A DNA stretch of 64,000 bases from Gammaproteobacteria bacterium (GCA_018820765.1 JAHJNN010000017.1:558001-622000); one strand, 5' to 3'. Positions 41,838-51,861 are shown, counted from the first letter of the stretch. Numbers and translations are program-made. Notes: a model not told the origin generated them from the letters alone.

Positions 41838-43667
41838 ATGTGCGGCATTGTCGGCGCGGTTGCGCAACGTAACGTCGTCCCCATCCTGCTCGAGGGGCTG
41901 CGGCGGCTCGAATACCGCGGCTACGACTCAGCCGGGCTGGTCATCATCGACGGCGGGCTGAAGCGGGTGCGCAGCGTCGGTCGCGTCGCCTCCCTGGCGG
42001 AGGAATGCACGGCGCAGCAGGTGAGCGGCAGCCTCGGCATCGCGCACACGCGCTGGGCCACCCATGGCGCGCCGTCGGAAGCCAACGCGCATCCGCACGT
42101 CAGCGGCCATCTGGCGGTGGTGCACAACGGCATCATCGAAAACCACGAGGCGCTGCGCACCCGCCTTCAGGCCGAAGGCTTCGTATTCACCTCGGAAACC
42201 GACACCGAAGTCATCGCGCATCTGATCGACCTGCATTTACGCTCGACCAAAGACCTGCTGGCCGCCACCCGCGCCGCCGTGGCAGAGCTCGAAGGGGCGT
42301 ACGCAATCGGCGTGGTGAGCGCCGACTCACCGCATCGGCTGATTTGCGCGCGCAAGGGCAGCCCGCTCCTGATCGGGCTGGGCATCGAGGAAAACTTCAT
42401 CGCGTCCGACGTCTCGGCCCTGCTGCCAGTGACCCAGCGCGTGATGTATCTGGAAGAGGGCGACGTGGCCGATATCGGCCTGCTGTCGGTGAAGGTATAC
42501 GACGACGCCGGCAAGCCGGTCGACCGCAGCGTGCACATTTCCGAGCTGTCGGCCGACATGGCCGAGCTCGGCAATTACCGTCACTTCATGCAGAAGGAAA
42601 TCCACGAGCAGCCGCGCGCGCTGACCGACACGCTGCTGACTGCCGTGACGCAGGATAGCGTGCAGCCCGAATGGTTCGGTTACGACGCCAGTGACGTATT
42701 GAGCAAGGTGAACGCGGTGACCTTCCTCGCCTGCGGCACCAGCTATCATGCGGCGAAAGTGGCCACTTACTGGCTGGAAGAGATCGCCGGCATTCCGGCG
42801 TATGCCGAAATCGCCAGCGAGTACCGCTATCGCACCACGGTGCCCAACCCCGACGCGCTCATCGTCACCATCTCGCAGTCGGGCGAGACCGCCGACACGC
42901 TGGCCGCGCTCAACCACGCCAAGACCCTGGGCCAGGACAAGACGCTCACCATCTGCAACGTGGCGGAGTCGGCGCTCACCCGCGCCTCGCGCCTGAAATT
43001 CCTGACCCGGGCCGGGCCGGAAATCGGCGTCGCCTCGACCAAGGCCTTCACCACCCAGTTGGCCGCCCTGTTCCTGCTGACGCTGGTGCTGGCCAAGCTG
43101 CGCGGGCGGCTGTCCGCCGAACAGGAGGCCGCGTACCTCGCCGAGCTGCGCAGCCTGCCCAACAAGGCGCAACAGGTGCTGGCGCTGGAGCCGCAGGTCG
43201 AAGCCTGGGCGCAGCGCTTCGCCAACAAGCACCACGCGCTGTTCCTCGGGCGCGGCGTGCATTACCCGGTCGCGCTCGAAGGCGCGCTGAAGCTGAAGGA
43301 AATCTCCTACATCCACGCCGAGGCCTATCCGGCGGGCGAGCTCAAGCACGGACCGCTGGCGCTGGTGGACGAGGACATGCCCGTCATCACCATCGCGCCC
43401 AACGATCTGCTGATCGAGAAGCTGAAATCGAACCTGCAGGAAGTCCGCGCGCGCGGCGGGGAATTGTATGTGTTCGCCGACGGCGACGTGCATATCGAGG
43501 AATCGGCCTTCGTGCACGTGATCAAGCTGCCCGGCGGCAGCAATGGCGCGTTGTCGCCGATCCTGCACACCCTGCCGCTGCAATTGCTGTCGTATCACGC
43601 GGCCCTGCAGAAGGGCACCGATGTCGACAAACCCCGAAATCTGGCCAAGTCGGTCACCGTGGAATGA
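41838..43667 (+). CDS. glmS: Glutamine-fructose-6-phosphate aminotransferase
   Basis: 609 residues. The N-terminal glutaminase begins [13 protein letters not shown] with Cys2 as the nucleophile (after Met removal) and has [11 protein letters not shown] and [18 protein letters not shown]. Two SIS sugar-isomerase domains follow ([26 protein letters not shown]), ending in NLAKSVTVE. It makes glucosamine-6-phosphate, the first step to UDP-GlcNAc. The extreme 3' end is the classical Tn7 target sequence, and an extra copy of the final 12 codons lies about 110 bases downstream. Confidence 0.97.
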   Translation: MCGIVGAVAQRNVVPILLEGLRRLEYRGYDSAGLVIIDGGLKRVRSVGRVASLAEECTAQQVSGSLGIAHTRWATHGAPSEANAHPHVSGHLAVVHNGIIENHEALRTRLQAEGFVFTSETDTEVIAHLIDLHLRSTKDLLAATRAAVAELEGAYAIGVVSADSPHRLICARKGSPLLIGLGIEENFIASDVSALLPVTQRVMYLEEGDVADIGLLSVKVYDDAGKPVDRSVHISELSADMAELGNYRHFMQKEIHEQPRALTDTLLTAVTQDSVQPEWFGYDASDVLSKVNAVTFLACGTSYHAAKVATYWLEEIAGIPAYAEIASEYRYRTTVPNPDALIVTISQSGETADTLAALNHAKTLGQDKTLTICNVAESALTRASRLKFLTRAGPEIGVASTKAFTTQLAALFLLTLVLAKLRGRLSAEQEAAYLAELRSLPNKAQQVLALEPQVEAWAQRFANKHHALFLGRGVHYPVALEGALKLKEISYIHAEAYPAGELKHGPLALVDEDMPVITIAPNDLLIEKLKSNLQEVRARGGELYVFADGDVHIEESAFVHVIKLPGGSNGALSPILHTLPLQLLSYHAALQKGTDVDKPRNLAKSVTVE

Positions 43668-43785
43668 GTTGACGATTTCGGGGTTTGCGACGAAGGCTAA
43701 CGTGAGCAAGGCGAACGTTAAGCCGCGAAGCGGCGGCCGTAGTCACAAGCCGCGCAATCTCGCAAAGTCGGTCACCGTCGAGTAA
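43668..43785 (+). repeat. Second, diverged copy of the glmS 3' end plus inverted repeat
   Basis: Bases about 43747-43785 encode [12 protein letters not shown] and a stop, repeating the last 12 codons of glmS; all codon differences seen (AAA/AAG, CCC/CCG, CGA/CGC, CTG/CTC, GCC/GCA, GTG/GTC, GAA/GAG) are synonymous. In addition CAAACCCCGAAATC at 43628-43641 (end of glmS) has an exact inverted copy at 43674-43687. This looks like a leftover of site-specific insertion or recombination at glmS. Confidence 0.8.
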
Positions 43786-43795
43786 ATGGCGGCAC

Positions 43796-43826
43796 AAAAA
43801 AAGCGCGGCTCGATGCCGCGCTTTTT
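43796..43826. terminator. Bidirectional terminator between glmS and the NarL-like regulator
   Basis: AAAAAAAGCGCGGC, TCGAT loop, GCCGCGCTTTTT. T runs on both strands serve the converging genes. Confidence 0.9.
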
Positions 43827-43844
43827 CATGGGGGGACGCCCGGC

Positions 43845-44477
43845 TCAGTGCCGCTTGTGGTCTTCCTTCAGCGCCAGGGTGGCGACCTGGACGCGGTTCC
43901 TCAGGCCCAGCTTTTCCATGATGTTGCGCAGGTGGTTGCGCACGGTGTTTTCCGACAGGGTCATCTGGTAGGCGATGGCCTTGTTCGACAGCCCTTCCTT
44001 CACGTGGGTGACGATTTCCATTTCGCGCGCGGTCAGCGCGGACAGCGCGCTGTTGTTGAGTTCGCCGCGTGCCATCTTCTGCATGATGTTGAGCGGAAAG
44101 CTGCTCTGGCCGTCGCACACGCTGCGGATGGCCGCGAGCACCTGGTCGGGCTCGCTGGACTTGATGACGTAGCCATCGACGCCGGACGAGATCGCCTCGG
44201 AAATTTCCTCGTCGGAATCGGCGATGGTGAGCATGATGACCTTGATGCCGAGGTCGCGCAGGTCGGAGACCAGATCCAGACCGTCGGCATCGGGCAGCGA
44301 GCGGTCGAGCAGCGCGGCATCGGCGCGGTTGCCCGCCGCCAGCCAGTCGCGCAGTTCGGCGGCATTGGCCAGTTGCGCGGTGAGCGTCAGGTCCGGCTCC
44401 TGCTGGATATAGCCCGCCACGCCCATGCGCAGCAGGGGATGGTCGTCGATGAGGATGATGTTCAGGGGGCTATGCAT
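43845..44477 (-). CDS. NarL/LuxR-family response regulator
   Basis: 210 residues from the ATG at 44477 (MHSPLNIILIDDHPLLRMGV); the frame extends 12 residues upstream. The receiver has Asp11-Asp12, phosphorylated Asp58 and LTIADSDEE. The LuxR helix-turn-helix at about 145-205 reads LTAREMEIVTHVKEGLSNKAIAYQMTLSENTVRNHLRNIMEKL. No histidine kinase is adjacent; it is the last gene of the minus-strand SPOR-dsbA-SDR group and overlaps it only through the open 5' extension. Target genes unknown. Confidence 0.88.
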   Translation of the reverse strand: MHSPLNIILIDDHPLLRMGVAGYIQQEPDLTLTAQLANAAELRDWLAAGNRADAALLDRSLPDADGLDLVSDLRDLGIKVIMLTIADSDEEISEAISSGVDGYVIKSSEPDQVLAAIRSVCDGQSSFPLNIMQKMARGELNNSALSALTAREMEIVTHVKEGLSNKAIAYQMTLSENTVRNHLRNIMEKLGLRNRVQVATLALKEDHKRH

Positions 44478-44509
44478 GGAGACTCCACTTGCTGTTTGAT
44501 TGCGCGCCA

Positions 44510-45298
44510 TCACATCGGCAGGCCGCGAGGCTTGCGTGGTGCGTTCCGGAATATTGAATCATAAACGGGAATGGGCATCCATTTCAGCACGCGCGCCACC
44601 CATGCCATCTGCCACGGTATGACTGTGTAGGCGCGGCGCCGTTCAATGCAGCGCGCAACCTTGGACGCCGCCGTGCGGGCGCTCATTCTGAACGGCATCG
44701 CATAGGGATTGACCTGCGTCATCGGCGTGTCGATATAGCCGGGCGCCACCGTGACCACACCGACGCCGCGCGCTTTCAGTTCGAGCCGCAAGGCTTCGAG
44801 ATACACCGTGGCCGCGGCTTTCGACGCCGAATACGCGCCGCCGCCCGGCAGGCCGCGCACCCCGGCCACGCTGGAGATTGCGCACAGCACGCCGCGGTTT
44901 GCTTCCATGGCGGCGATGAAGGGCTGGAAGGTGTGCACCAGCCCCAGCACGTTGGCATCCATCACCGCGCGAAAAACCGGCACGTCGACCGCTTCCTCGG
45001 TCAGGGTGCCGACGCTGATACCGGCCGCCGCGATGACGATGTCGGGCGCGCCGACCTCGTTTAGGAAAGCTGCCGCCGCCGCCTGCATGGCCGCGGCGTC
45101 CCGCACGTCGGCCTGGTACAGCCGGGCATCGAGCCCGGCCGCCGTGGCCTGCAGGCCGTCGAGCCGGCGCCCGGCGAGACCCAGCTGCGCACCCCGCGCG
45201 CCGTAGTGCTGGGCCAGCGCCGCGCCGAGGCCGGAGCTTGCGCCGGTGACGAATACCCGTAGGGGTGGGTTCAGAACCTTCGGCGGGGGGGATGCCAA
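44510..45298 (-). CDS. Short-chain dehydrogenase/reductase
   Basis: 262 residues from a TTG at 45298, the only start before the cofactor motif. Rossmann TGASSGLGAALAQHYGARG (about residues 18-36) binds NAD(P). The catalytic Ser-Tyr-Lys site is visible (CAISSVAG, then YSASKAA). The C-terminal part after about 200 is basic and hydrophobic (WQMAWVARVLKW), possibly membrane-associated. The substrate cannot be told. Five bases downstream of dsbA on the same strand. Confidence 0.85.
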   Translation of the reverse strand: MASPPPKVLNPPLRVFVTGASSGLGAALAQHYGARGAQLGLAGRRLDGLQATAAGLDARLYQADVRDAAAMQAAAAAFLNEVGAPDIVIAAAGISVGTLTEEAVDVPVFRAVMDANVLGLVHTFQPFIAAMEANRGVLCAISSVAGVRGLPGGGAYSASKAAATVYLEALRLELKARGVGVVTVAPGYIDTPMTQVNPYAMPFRMSARTAASKVARCIERRRAYTVIPWQMAWVARVLKWMPIPVYDSIFRNAPRKPRGLPM

Positions 45299-45303
45299 GT
45301 GCG

Positions 45304-45954
45304 TTACCTGGCGGCCTTCTTGCCGCTGCGTTCGGCGCGCGCCTTGACGACCAACTGGTCGAGCACCTCGAACAGGCGCTCCGGGCTGCCGGTCATCGAC
45401 ACCGAGGTGGTGTATTTGCCGTCGATGACGAAGGCCGGCACGCCGGTGATCGCGTAGGCGGTGACCAGCCGCGCGCCCTGCGTGGCCTTGGACTGGACGG
45501 AGAAGGAATCGTAGATGCCTTCGAACTTCTTGCGGTCGACGCCCTGTTTGGCGATCCAGCCGCCCAGCACCGCCGGGTCGTTGAGGTTGATGTTTTCCAC
45601 GTGGTAGGCGTCGAACACCTTGTCGTGCAGCTTGCCGAGGAGATTCATCTGCTCCAGCGTGTAGTAGAGCTTGGCGCCGGGCATCCAGTCGGGGCGGAAC
45701 ACCGCCGGCACACGGCGAACCTGGGCGTCCTTGGGCAGGGTTTTCAGCCAGCCGTTGAGCGCGGGCTCGAGCTGAAAGCAGTGCGGGCAGCGATACCAGA
45801 AGAACTCCAGCACTTCGACCTTGCTGCCGGTGGCGACCGGCTGCGGATTCTTCACGCGGGCGTAATCGTGGCCCTCGAAGGCTTCCGGGCCGGCGGCCAG
45901 GGCGGACAGGGAAAATACGGCGGCGGCAAAAACAGACAAAGCGCGGGTGAACAT
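45304..45954 (-). CDS. dsbA: Periplasmic thiol:disulfide oxidoreductase DsbA
   Basis: 216 residues from the ATG at 45954. Signal peptide about 1-21 (ends SALA-AG). Thioredoxin fold with the active site Cys56-Pro-His-Cys59 (FFWYRCPHCF), and cis-Pro in the GVPAFVIDGKY strand. It introduces disulfides into exported proteins. The start codon overlaps the stop of the SPOR gene by one base, and the order argS-SPOR-dsbA-SDR is recurrent in betaproteobacteria. Confidence 0.95.
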   Translation of the reverse strand: MFTRALSVFAAAVFSLSALAAGPEAFEGHDYARVKNPQPVATGSKVEVLEFFWYRCPHCFQLEPALNGWLKTLPKDAQVRRVPAVFRPDWMPGAKLYYTLEQMNLLGKLHDKVFDAYHVENINLNDPAVLGGWIAKQGVDRKKFEGIYDSFSVQSKATQGARLVTAYAITGVPAFVIDGKYTTSVSMTGSPERLFEVLDQLVVKARAERSGKKAAR

Positions 45955-46484
45955 CAAGGCGTCTCCTGTGGAATGGGAACTTCTTTGACCAGCGTAGCCG
46001 GAATATTGTTCTGCGCCAGCAGGCTGCGGGTGCGGTTCACCTCATCCATGCCATCGAAAGGCCCGACGCGCACGCGATGGAACACGCCCTTGTCGGCCAC
46101 TTCACCGGTCTGGATGACCGCCTCGACGCCCAGCAGGGCCAGTTGCGCCTTCAGGTTGTCGGCATCGTTCGGGTTCTGGAATGCGCCTGCCTGCAGATAA
46201 TAGCGCGGGGTGGGCGCCGTAGGCGCAGCGGCGGGCGGCAGTTCGCCCGCGGCGTCGCCCGGCAGCACCTTGTAGAAATCGAAGCTGGGCGCGGTTTCCG
46301 GCACGGCCGGCGCCGCCTCGCTGGGCGCCGGTTCCGCCGGCGCAGACTTGAACGGATTGCTGCCGGTGATCCACAGCGCCACGCCCACGGCGAGGATGGC
46401 GCCGACGATGAGGCCGATCAGCACGCCGGTGAAGATGGAGCTGCCGCCCGAGCGGCCGGTGTTGCGGGATGCGGGTTTTGCCAT
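45954..46484 (-). CDS. SPOR-domain membrane protein
   Basis: 176 residues. Short basic cytoplasmic N-terminus, one membrane helix (IFTGVLIGLIVGAILAVGVALWI), Pro/Ala-rich linker, and a C-terminal SPOR domain (about 90-170; YYLQAGAFQNPNDADNLKAQL, VFHRVRVGPFDGMDEVN). SPOR domains bind denuded peptidoglycan and often localise to the division site, as in FtsN. Coupled to dsbA by a one-base stop/start overlap and downstream of argS. Confidence 0.92.
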   Translation of the reverse strand: MAKPASRNTGRSGGSSIFTGVLIGLIVGAILAVGVALWITGSNPFKSAPAEPAPSEAAPAVPETAPSFDFYKVLPGDAAGELPPAAAPTAPTPRYYLQAGAFQNPNDADNLKAQLALLGVEAVIQTGEVADKGVFHRVRVGPFDGMDEVNRTRSLLAQNNIPATLVKEVPIPQETP

Positions 46485-46723
46485 GATCCTAGGAACAGCA
46501 GTTGGACGCGCCCGAAGGTGCGTCTGGACGGGTGGCTGGCGCGAAGTGACGACGCGGCGGGCTCATGCCCGCAAGGAGGAACGACAAAGCCAGGCGCCTG
46601 GCCGGACGTGCCAGCGGGTGCGTAGCGCATTCGCCTGAATGGTGAACGATGTCGAGAGCAGGAAATAGAGTATTCATCGGCTATTCGCGTCGTGAAAGCG
46701 GTCAATTGCTGTTTCCAGGATCA
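46485..46723. other. Gap between argS and the SPOR gene
   Basis: 239 bases with no credible gene. Possibly argS trailer plus the promoter of the SPOR-dsbA operon; no strong terminator seen. Confidence 0.3.
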
Positions 46724-48397
46724 TTACATTTTCTCCGGGGCGGACACGCCGAGCAAGGCCAGCCCGTTGACGATCGCAATGCGGGTGGCGTCGGCCAGCG
46801 CCAGGCGGGCGAGCTTGGTCGCCGCATCCTCGACCAGGAATTTCTCGGCGTTGTACCAGGCGTGGAAATCGCCCGCCAGCATCTGCAAATAATGCACCAG
46901 CAGGTGCGGCGCCAGTTCGCGCGCAGCGGTGGCGACGGTTTCCGGATATTCGGCCAGACGCTGCATGAGATCAAGTTCGTGCGACGCGGTCAGCGGCGCG
47001 AGGTCGGCGTTGTCGAGCGCTGCGGCCGGTTCGCCCCATTCCTCGAACACGCGGCAGATGCGCGCGTGCGCGTACTGCACGTAGTACACCGGGTTGTCGG
47101 TGTTCCTGGCGATCGCAAGGTCGACGTCGAAGATGTATTCGGTGTCGGCCTTGCGCGAGAGCAGGAAGAAGCGCACCGCGTCCTTGCTGGTCCATTCGAT
47201 GAGATCGCGCAGGGTGACGTAGCTGCCGGCGCGCTTGGAGATCTTCACTTCCTCGCCGCCGCGCATCACGCGCACCATCGTGTGCAGCAGGTAGTCGGGG
47301 TAGCCCTGCGGGATGCCGACGTTCGCCGCCTGCAGGCCGGCGCGTACGCGGGCGATCGTGCCGTGATGGTCGGTGCCCTGGATGTTGATCGCGCGCTCGA
47401 AGCCGCGCTCCCACTTGGCGATGTGGTAGGCCACGTCCGGCACGAAATAGGTGTAGGTGCCGTCGGACTTCTTCATTACGCGGTCCTTGTCGTCGCCGTA
47501 GTCGGTGGTCCTCAGCCACAGCGCGCCGTCCTGCTCGTAGGTCTTGCCGGCGTCGACGAGTTTCTGCACCGTCGCCGCGACGCGTCCGCTGGTGTACAGG
47601 CTCGATTCCAGATAATAGTGGTCGAAGCCTACCGCGAAGGCCTTGAGGTCGAGGTCCTGCTCGTGGCGCAGGTAGGCGACGGCGAACTGGCGGATGTCCT
47701 CGAGATCATTCACGTCGCCCGACGCGGTGAACGCGCGGTCGTCCGACTTCACCGTCTTTTTCGCCAGGAAATCTGCCGCGATGTCGGCGATGTAGTCGCC
47801 GTTGTAAGCGGTTTCCGGCCACGCGGCGTCGCCCGGTTTCGACCCCTTCGCACGCGCCTGCACGCTGTTGGCGAGCGTGGCGATCTGCACGCCGGCGTCG
47901 TTGTAATAGAACTCGCGATAAACCTCCCAGCCCTGTGCGGCGTACAGGTTGCAGATGGCGTCGCCGAGCGCGGCCTGGCGGCCGTGCCCCACATGCAGCG
48001 GTCCGGTCGGGTTGGCGGAGACGAACTCGACCAGCACCTTGTGGCCACGGCCCGCGTCGCCGCGGCCGAATTGCGCGCCGGCCGCACGGATCTGCTGCAC
48101 GATGCCGTGCCAGGCGGCGGGCGCGAGGTGGAAATTGATGAAGCCGGCGCCGGCAATGTCCGCCTTGGCGATCAAGGGCGACGCCGGCAACTCGGTCAGG
48201 ATCCGCTGCGCCAGTTCGCGCGGGTTCTTCTTCAGCGGCCGCGCCAGCTGCATCGCGGCGTTGCTGGAAAAGTCGCCGTGGGCGGGGTTCTTCGGGCGTT
48301 CGATTTCGAGGCTGACCGGGGCGTCGGGCGCCACGGTTTCGAGGGCGATGCCGATCAGCAGGGCGAGTTGTTCTTTGAGCGGATGGGTGTTGGACAT
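46724..48397 (-). CDS. argS: Arginyl-tRNA synthetase
   Basis: 557 residues. Class I signature HVGHGRQA (within [12 protein letters not shown]) as the HIGH motif and KISKRAG as the KMSKS equivalent, with the N-terminal Add-1 tRNA-recognition domain and the C-terminal anticodon-binding helices ([17 protein letters not shown]). It charges tRNA-Arg. Only 115 bases separate it from priA, both on the minus strand. Confidence 0.97.
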   Translation of the reverse strand: MSNTHPLKEQLALLIGIALETVAPDAPVSLEIERPKNPAHGDFSSNAAMQLARPLKKNPRELAQRILTELPASPLIAKADIAGAGFINFHLAPAAWHGIVQQIRAAGAQFGRGDAGRGHKVLVEFVSANPTGPLHVGHGRQAALGDAICNLYAAQGWEVYREFYYNDAGVQIATLANSVQARAKGSKPGDAAWPETAYNGDYIADIAADFLAKKTVKSDDRAFTASGDVNDLEDIRQFAVAYLRHEQDLDLKAFAVGFDHYYLESSLYTSGRVAATVQKLVDAGKTYEQDGALWLRTTDYGDDKDRVMKKSDGTYTYFVPDVAYHIAKWERGFERAINIQGTDHHGTIARVRAGLQAANVGIPQGYPDYLLHTMVRVMRGGEEVKISKRAGSYVTLRDLIEWTSKDAVRFFLLSRKADTEYIFDVDLAIARNTDNPVYYVQYAHARICRVFEEWGEPAAALDNADLAPLTASHELDLMQRLAEYPETVATAARELAPHLLVHYLQMLAGDFHAWYNAEKFLVEDAATKLARLALADATRIAIVNGLALLGVSAPEKM

Positions 48398-48512
48398 GGT
48401 TACAAAGAGGACGGGGCGATGCGTGCATCCTCAGTGTTCGAATGGGTAGCCCGCGATTATAAGCGCCGCGCGCAGTGCATCCAAACGCGAGCGGTAATTG
48501 AGCGCCTGCAAC

Positions 48513-50690
48513 TCAAAACGCCAGCGGATCGACGTCGAGCGACCAGCGCGCCACGCGCGGCTTGATGCTGTCGAGCTGCGGCCGCCAGTCGCGCACGAAG
48601 GCCTGCAGAGCCTGTCGCGAGGCCGACTGGATCAGCAGCTGCGCGCGCTCGAGGTTGGCCACGCGCGCCATCGGCGCGGGGATGGCGCCGAACACGCTGA
48701 CGTCGGCGGTGTCGGGTGCCAGCGCCGCGGCGCGGTGCAGGAAGGCGAGCGCCGCATCCATCGTCGTCGCTTCGGCGCGCAGCAGCACCTGGCGGGTGAA
48801 CGGCGGCAGCTCGAGTTGTTTGCGTTCGGCCAGAAGTTCGCGTGCGTAGGCGGAATAATCATGGCGCTGCAGATAGCGAAACAGCGGATGGTCGGGGAAG
48901 GCGGTCTGGATCAGCACGCGTCCCGGCTTGTCGGCGCGCCCGGCGCGCCCCGCCACCTGCATCAGCTGGGCAAACAGACGTTCGGTGGCGCGGAAGTCGG
49001 GGCTATAGAGCGCGCCATCGGTATCGAGAATCAGCGCCAGCGTCATGTTGGGAAAATCGTGGCCCTTGGCCAGCATCTGGGTGCCGACCAGGATGTCGAT
49101 TTCGCCGCCGTGCACCGCCTCGCCCAGTTCGGCCCAGGCGCGCGGACGCATGGTGTCGCGGTCGATGCGGCGGATGCGCGCGGCGGGCAAGAGGGCGGTG
49201 AGCGTTTCCTCCAGCCGCTGCGTGCCCTGGCCGAGCGCCTTCAAATCGGGGTTGCCGCAGCTCGGGCATTCGGGCGGGATGCGCGTCTCGAATCCGCAGT
49301 GGTGGCATTTCAGACGGTGCGACCGGGTTGAATGAGGCGTGGCGCGGTGGAACACCAGCCGCGCCGAGCAGCGCGGGCAGGGCGACACCCAGGCGCAGCT
49401 CGGGCAGTACAGCGCCGGCGCGTAGCCGCGGCGGTTGAGGAAGACCAGGCTCTGCTCGCCGCGCGCCAGGGTTTCGCTCAGCGCCTGCACGGCGGGGCGG
49501 GTAAGGCCGTTGTCGAGCGGAATATGTTTGAGGTCGACCAGTTCGATGTCCGGCAACTGCGCCTGGCTGATCGCGCGCTGCTTCAGCTCGATCAACCGGT
49601 AGCGCCCGGAGAGCGCCTGCGCATAGCTTTCCAGCGAGGGCGTGGCAGAGCCGAGCACCACCGGCACGTTGGCCTGCTTGCCGCGCGCGATGGCGACGTC
49701 GCGTGCCGAATAGCGCAGGCCGTCCTGCTGCTTGAACGAAGCGTCGTGCTCCTCGTCCACCACGATCAGCCCCAGCCGCGGCAGCGGCGCGAACACCGAC
49801 AGCCGGGTGCCGAGCAGCACGTCGCAGTCGGGCGCGGCCAGCCAGTTTTCGGCGCGTTCCTTTTCGGCCAGCCCGCTGTGCAGGGTGGCGAAACGGCGTC
49901 CGGGAAAGCGGCGGCGGAAATGCTGTTCCAGCTGCGGGGTCAGCGCAATCTCGGGGATCAGCACCAGCGCCTGTTTGTTCGTTGCCAGCACCGCGTCGAT
50001 CAGGCGCAGATACAGCTCGGTCTTGCCGCTGCCGGTGGCGCCATGGATCAGCTGCACGCCGAATTGCCCGAGCGCGGGCAAGAGCGAATCGAGCGCGGCC
50101 TGCTGCTCGGCGGTGGCCGGTGGCGCATCGGCAGTGGGCGGCGTGTCGGTTGCCGCAGGGGCGATGCGCGACCACGCGGCCCAGCCTGCCGCCACCAGCG
50201 TGGCCGCGTGGCGGCCCTGCTTCTGCGCACGCAAGTCTGCGCGCGATTGCGGTGCGTTTCGCAAGGCATCGAGCAGGGCGCGCTGCGCCCTGGCACGCGC
50301 GCCGGGTTCCGCCCCTTGCCCCGGTTCGGTCAGCACCAGCCACGGCGTTTCCGCGACAAAGGGCGTGGCGTTGCGCAGACGCGGCGGCAGTGTGGCGAGC
50401 AGGATCGCGCCCAGCGGATAGTGGTAATAGTCGGCGCAAAACTGCGCCAGGCGAAGGATGTCGGCCGACAGCGCGGGGCGGTCATCGAGGACGCGGATCA
50501 CATCGCGCAGCTTGGCGTCCTCGACGGCGCGGTCGGTCGGCGAACCCAGCGCCACGCCGACCTGGAGGGTGCGGCCGAACGGAACCTCGACCAGGCTGCC
50601 CGGTTGCACCGCGCCGACGTCATCCGGCAGGCGATAGTCGAACAGCCGATCGAGCGGCGTATCGAGCGCAACCTGAATGAGGGTGACCAT
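48513..50690 (-). CDS. priA: Primosomal replication restart helicase PriA
   Basis: 725 residues. N-terminal DNA-binding domain (MVTLIQVALDTPLDRLFDY), helicase Walker A GATGSGKTELYLR, DEEH box (VVDEEHDASFKQQD), zinc-binding cysteines (CPSC, CPRC, CHHC, CPSCGNP) and helicase C domain (VGTQMLAKGHDFPNMTL). It reloads the replisome at stalled forks. The 343-base region upstream of its start contains DnaA-box-like sequences. Confidence 0.96.
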   Translation of the reverse strand: MVTLIQVALDTPLDRLFDYRLPDDVGAVQPGSLVEVPFGRTLQVGVALGSPTDRAVEDAKLRDVIRVLDDRPALSADILRLAQFCADYYHYPLGAILLATLPPRLRNATPFVAETPWLVLTEPGQGAEPGARARAQRALLDALRNAPQSRADLRAQKQGRHAATLVAAGWAAWSRIAPAATDTPPTADAPPATAEQQAALDSLLPALGQFGVQLIHGATGSGKTELYLRLIDAVLATNKQALVLIPEIALTPQLEQHFRRRFPGRRFATLHSGLAEKERAENWLAAPDCDVLLGTRLSVFAPLPRLGLIVVDEEHDASFKQQDGLRYSARDVAIARGKQANVPVVLGSATPSLESYAQALSGRYRLIELKQRAISQAQLPDIELVDLKHIPLDNGLTRPAVQALSETLARGEQSLVFLNRRGYAPALYCPSCAWVSPCPRCSARLVFHRATPHSTRSHRLKCHHCGFETRIPPECPSCGNPDLKALGQGTQRLEETLTALLPAARIRRIDRDTMRPRAWAELGEAVHGGEIDILVGTQMLAKGHDFPNMTLALILDTDGALYSPDFRATERLFAQLMQVAGRAGRADKPGRVLIQTAFPDHPLFRYLQRHDYSAYARELLAERKQLELPPFTRQVLLRAEATTMDAALAFLHRAAALAPDTADVSVFGAIPAPMARVANLERAQLLIQSASRQALQAFVRDWRPQLDSIKPRVARWSLDVDPLAF

Positions 50691-51033
50691 GTTAGAGGAG
50701 AAACTTGATCGGGAGTCGGGAAAGGTTTGCTAAGTCGCTGTTGGCCAAGGCTTATTCGGTGTTGTCCACGCGGGCTGTGGATAATTGTGTGGGTGATTTG
50801 TGTCGACAGCCCTCAATCGCCCGTGTTTCGGGGGCGAGGCGCGATCGGTCAAAAAGCAGGCAAGCAGGTAAATCTATAATATTCAATACCTTATATACAA
50901 GGACCCGCTGTCAAGAGCTTGGTGCAAAAAAAGTTCCCCTGCGCTAAAAATGTGCATAAGTTAACGCTTCTATTGGCGCAGTGACGGCCTTTTGCGCACC
51001 TTGTGGGTGCGCAGGGCCTTGTTATTCCCGGCT
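50691..51033. promoter_or_regulatory. 343-base intergenic region upstream of priA with DnaA-box-like sequences
   Basis: No gene seen. TGTGGATAA at 50776-50784 and TGTGCATAA at 50951-50959 fit the reverse of TTATNCACA; TTGTCCACG at 50762-50770 is a weaker match. An AT-rich tract lies at about 50870-50900. A hairpin with arms TGCGCACC/GGGTGCGCA lies near 50993-51012. It must contain the priA promoter. Confidence 0.5.
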
Positions 51034-51861
51034 TTATGCCTGCTGGATCCCGGCGATCACCCAGCCGCCCTGACCGCTGGCCGGTTTGGTGAGGTGCCAG
51101 ATTTCGTCGAGCGGCTGGGCATCCTCGCCGGCGGCCTCGCGCACTTGGCCGGTGAAGCGCACGCTGACGACGTGGCGGTTGCCCTCGTCAGCGGCTTCCA
51201 GCACCTCGGCGTCGAGTGTCATCACGTCGGTCGTCTGCGCGGCGTCGCCGCGCTCGGCCAACTGCATGCTGAGTTCGGCGAACACTTCCGGCGAGGTGAA
51301 GGCGCGCAGGTCGTCCAGGTTGGCGGCGTCATAGGCCGCCTGCAAACGGATGAAGTTGAGCTTGGCTTCGCGCGCGAAGGCGGCGGCGTCGAACCCGGGC
51401 GGGAAGGCACCCGCAACGCTGCCGCCACCCAAAGCGGCGGAGGTCGCGTCAAACGCGGCCGGCGTGGGCTGCGGCATGCCGGCGTACTGCATCGCGGGAA
51501 CCGGCGCGTTGCGGCGCACGAAGAAGCGGAACAGCATGAGGGCGGCCATCGCCAGCAGCGCCAGCATCAGGAAATTGGCCATTTCCTCGCCCATCCCCAG
51601 GTGGGAGAACAGCGCGGCCAGGCCCAGGCCCGCAGCCAGCCCGGCGATCGGACCCATCCAGGAGCGCTTCTGCGGCGTGGTCGTCGGGGCGGACGTGCCT
51701 TGCTGCTGGCGCTGCGGGGTCGGCGCGGCATCCTGTTTGGCCGGGGCGCTGCGCTGCATGCCGAAGGACTTGGCGCCGCCCAGCCGCCGGGCTTCGGCGT
51801 CATCCGTGACGAAGGCGAAGCTGACGAAAAGGGCAAACAGGCTGATCAAAAGTCGTTTCAT
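51034..51861 (-). CDS. Tim44-like domain membrane protein
   Basis: 275 residues. Signal-like N-terminus (LLISLFALFVSFAFV), a Gln/Pro/Thr-rich stretch, two hydrophobic segments (WMGPIAGLAAGLGLAALFS, FLMLALLAMAALMLFRFFV), and a C-terminal Tim44-like domain (about 150-275; FAREAKLNFIRLQAAYDAANLDDLRAFTSPEVFAEL, and a WHLTKP strand). Family function in bacteria is uncertain. Between hemE and priA, as in related genomes. Confidence 0.85.
   Translation of the reverse strand: MKRLLISLFALFVSFAFVTDDAEARRLGGAKSFGMQRSAPAKQDAAPTPQRQQQGTSAPTTTPQKRSWMGPIAGLAAGLGLAALFSHLGMGEEMANFLMLALLAMAALMLFRFFVRRNAPVPAMQYAGMPQPTPAAFDATSAALGGGSVAGAFPPGFDAAAFAREAKLNFIRLQAAYDAANLDDLRAFTSPEVFAELSMQLAERGDAAQTTDVMTLDAEVLEAADEGNRHVVSVRFTGQVREAAGEDAQPLDEIWHLTKPASGQGGWVIAGIQQA

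Noticed and set aside
43796-43826. Tn7 end sequence near glmS
   Set aside because: The palindrome is a plain terminator; no Tn7 end repeats or transposition genes are present in the window.
50705-50947. 80-residue open frame upstream of priA
   Set aside because: No family pattern, poor start context, and overlaps DnaA-box and AT-rich sequence; treated as noncoding.
50993-51012. Terminator for the Tim44-like gene
   Set aside because: Stem is followed by AAAAGG, not a T run, on the relevant strand.
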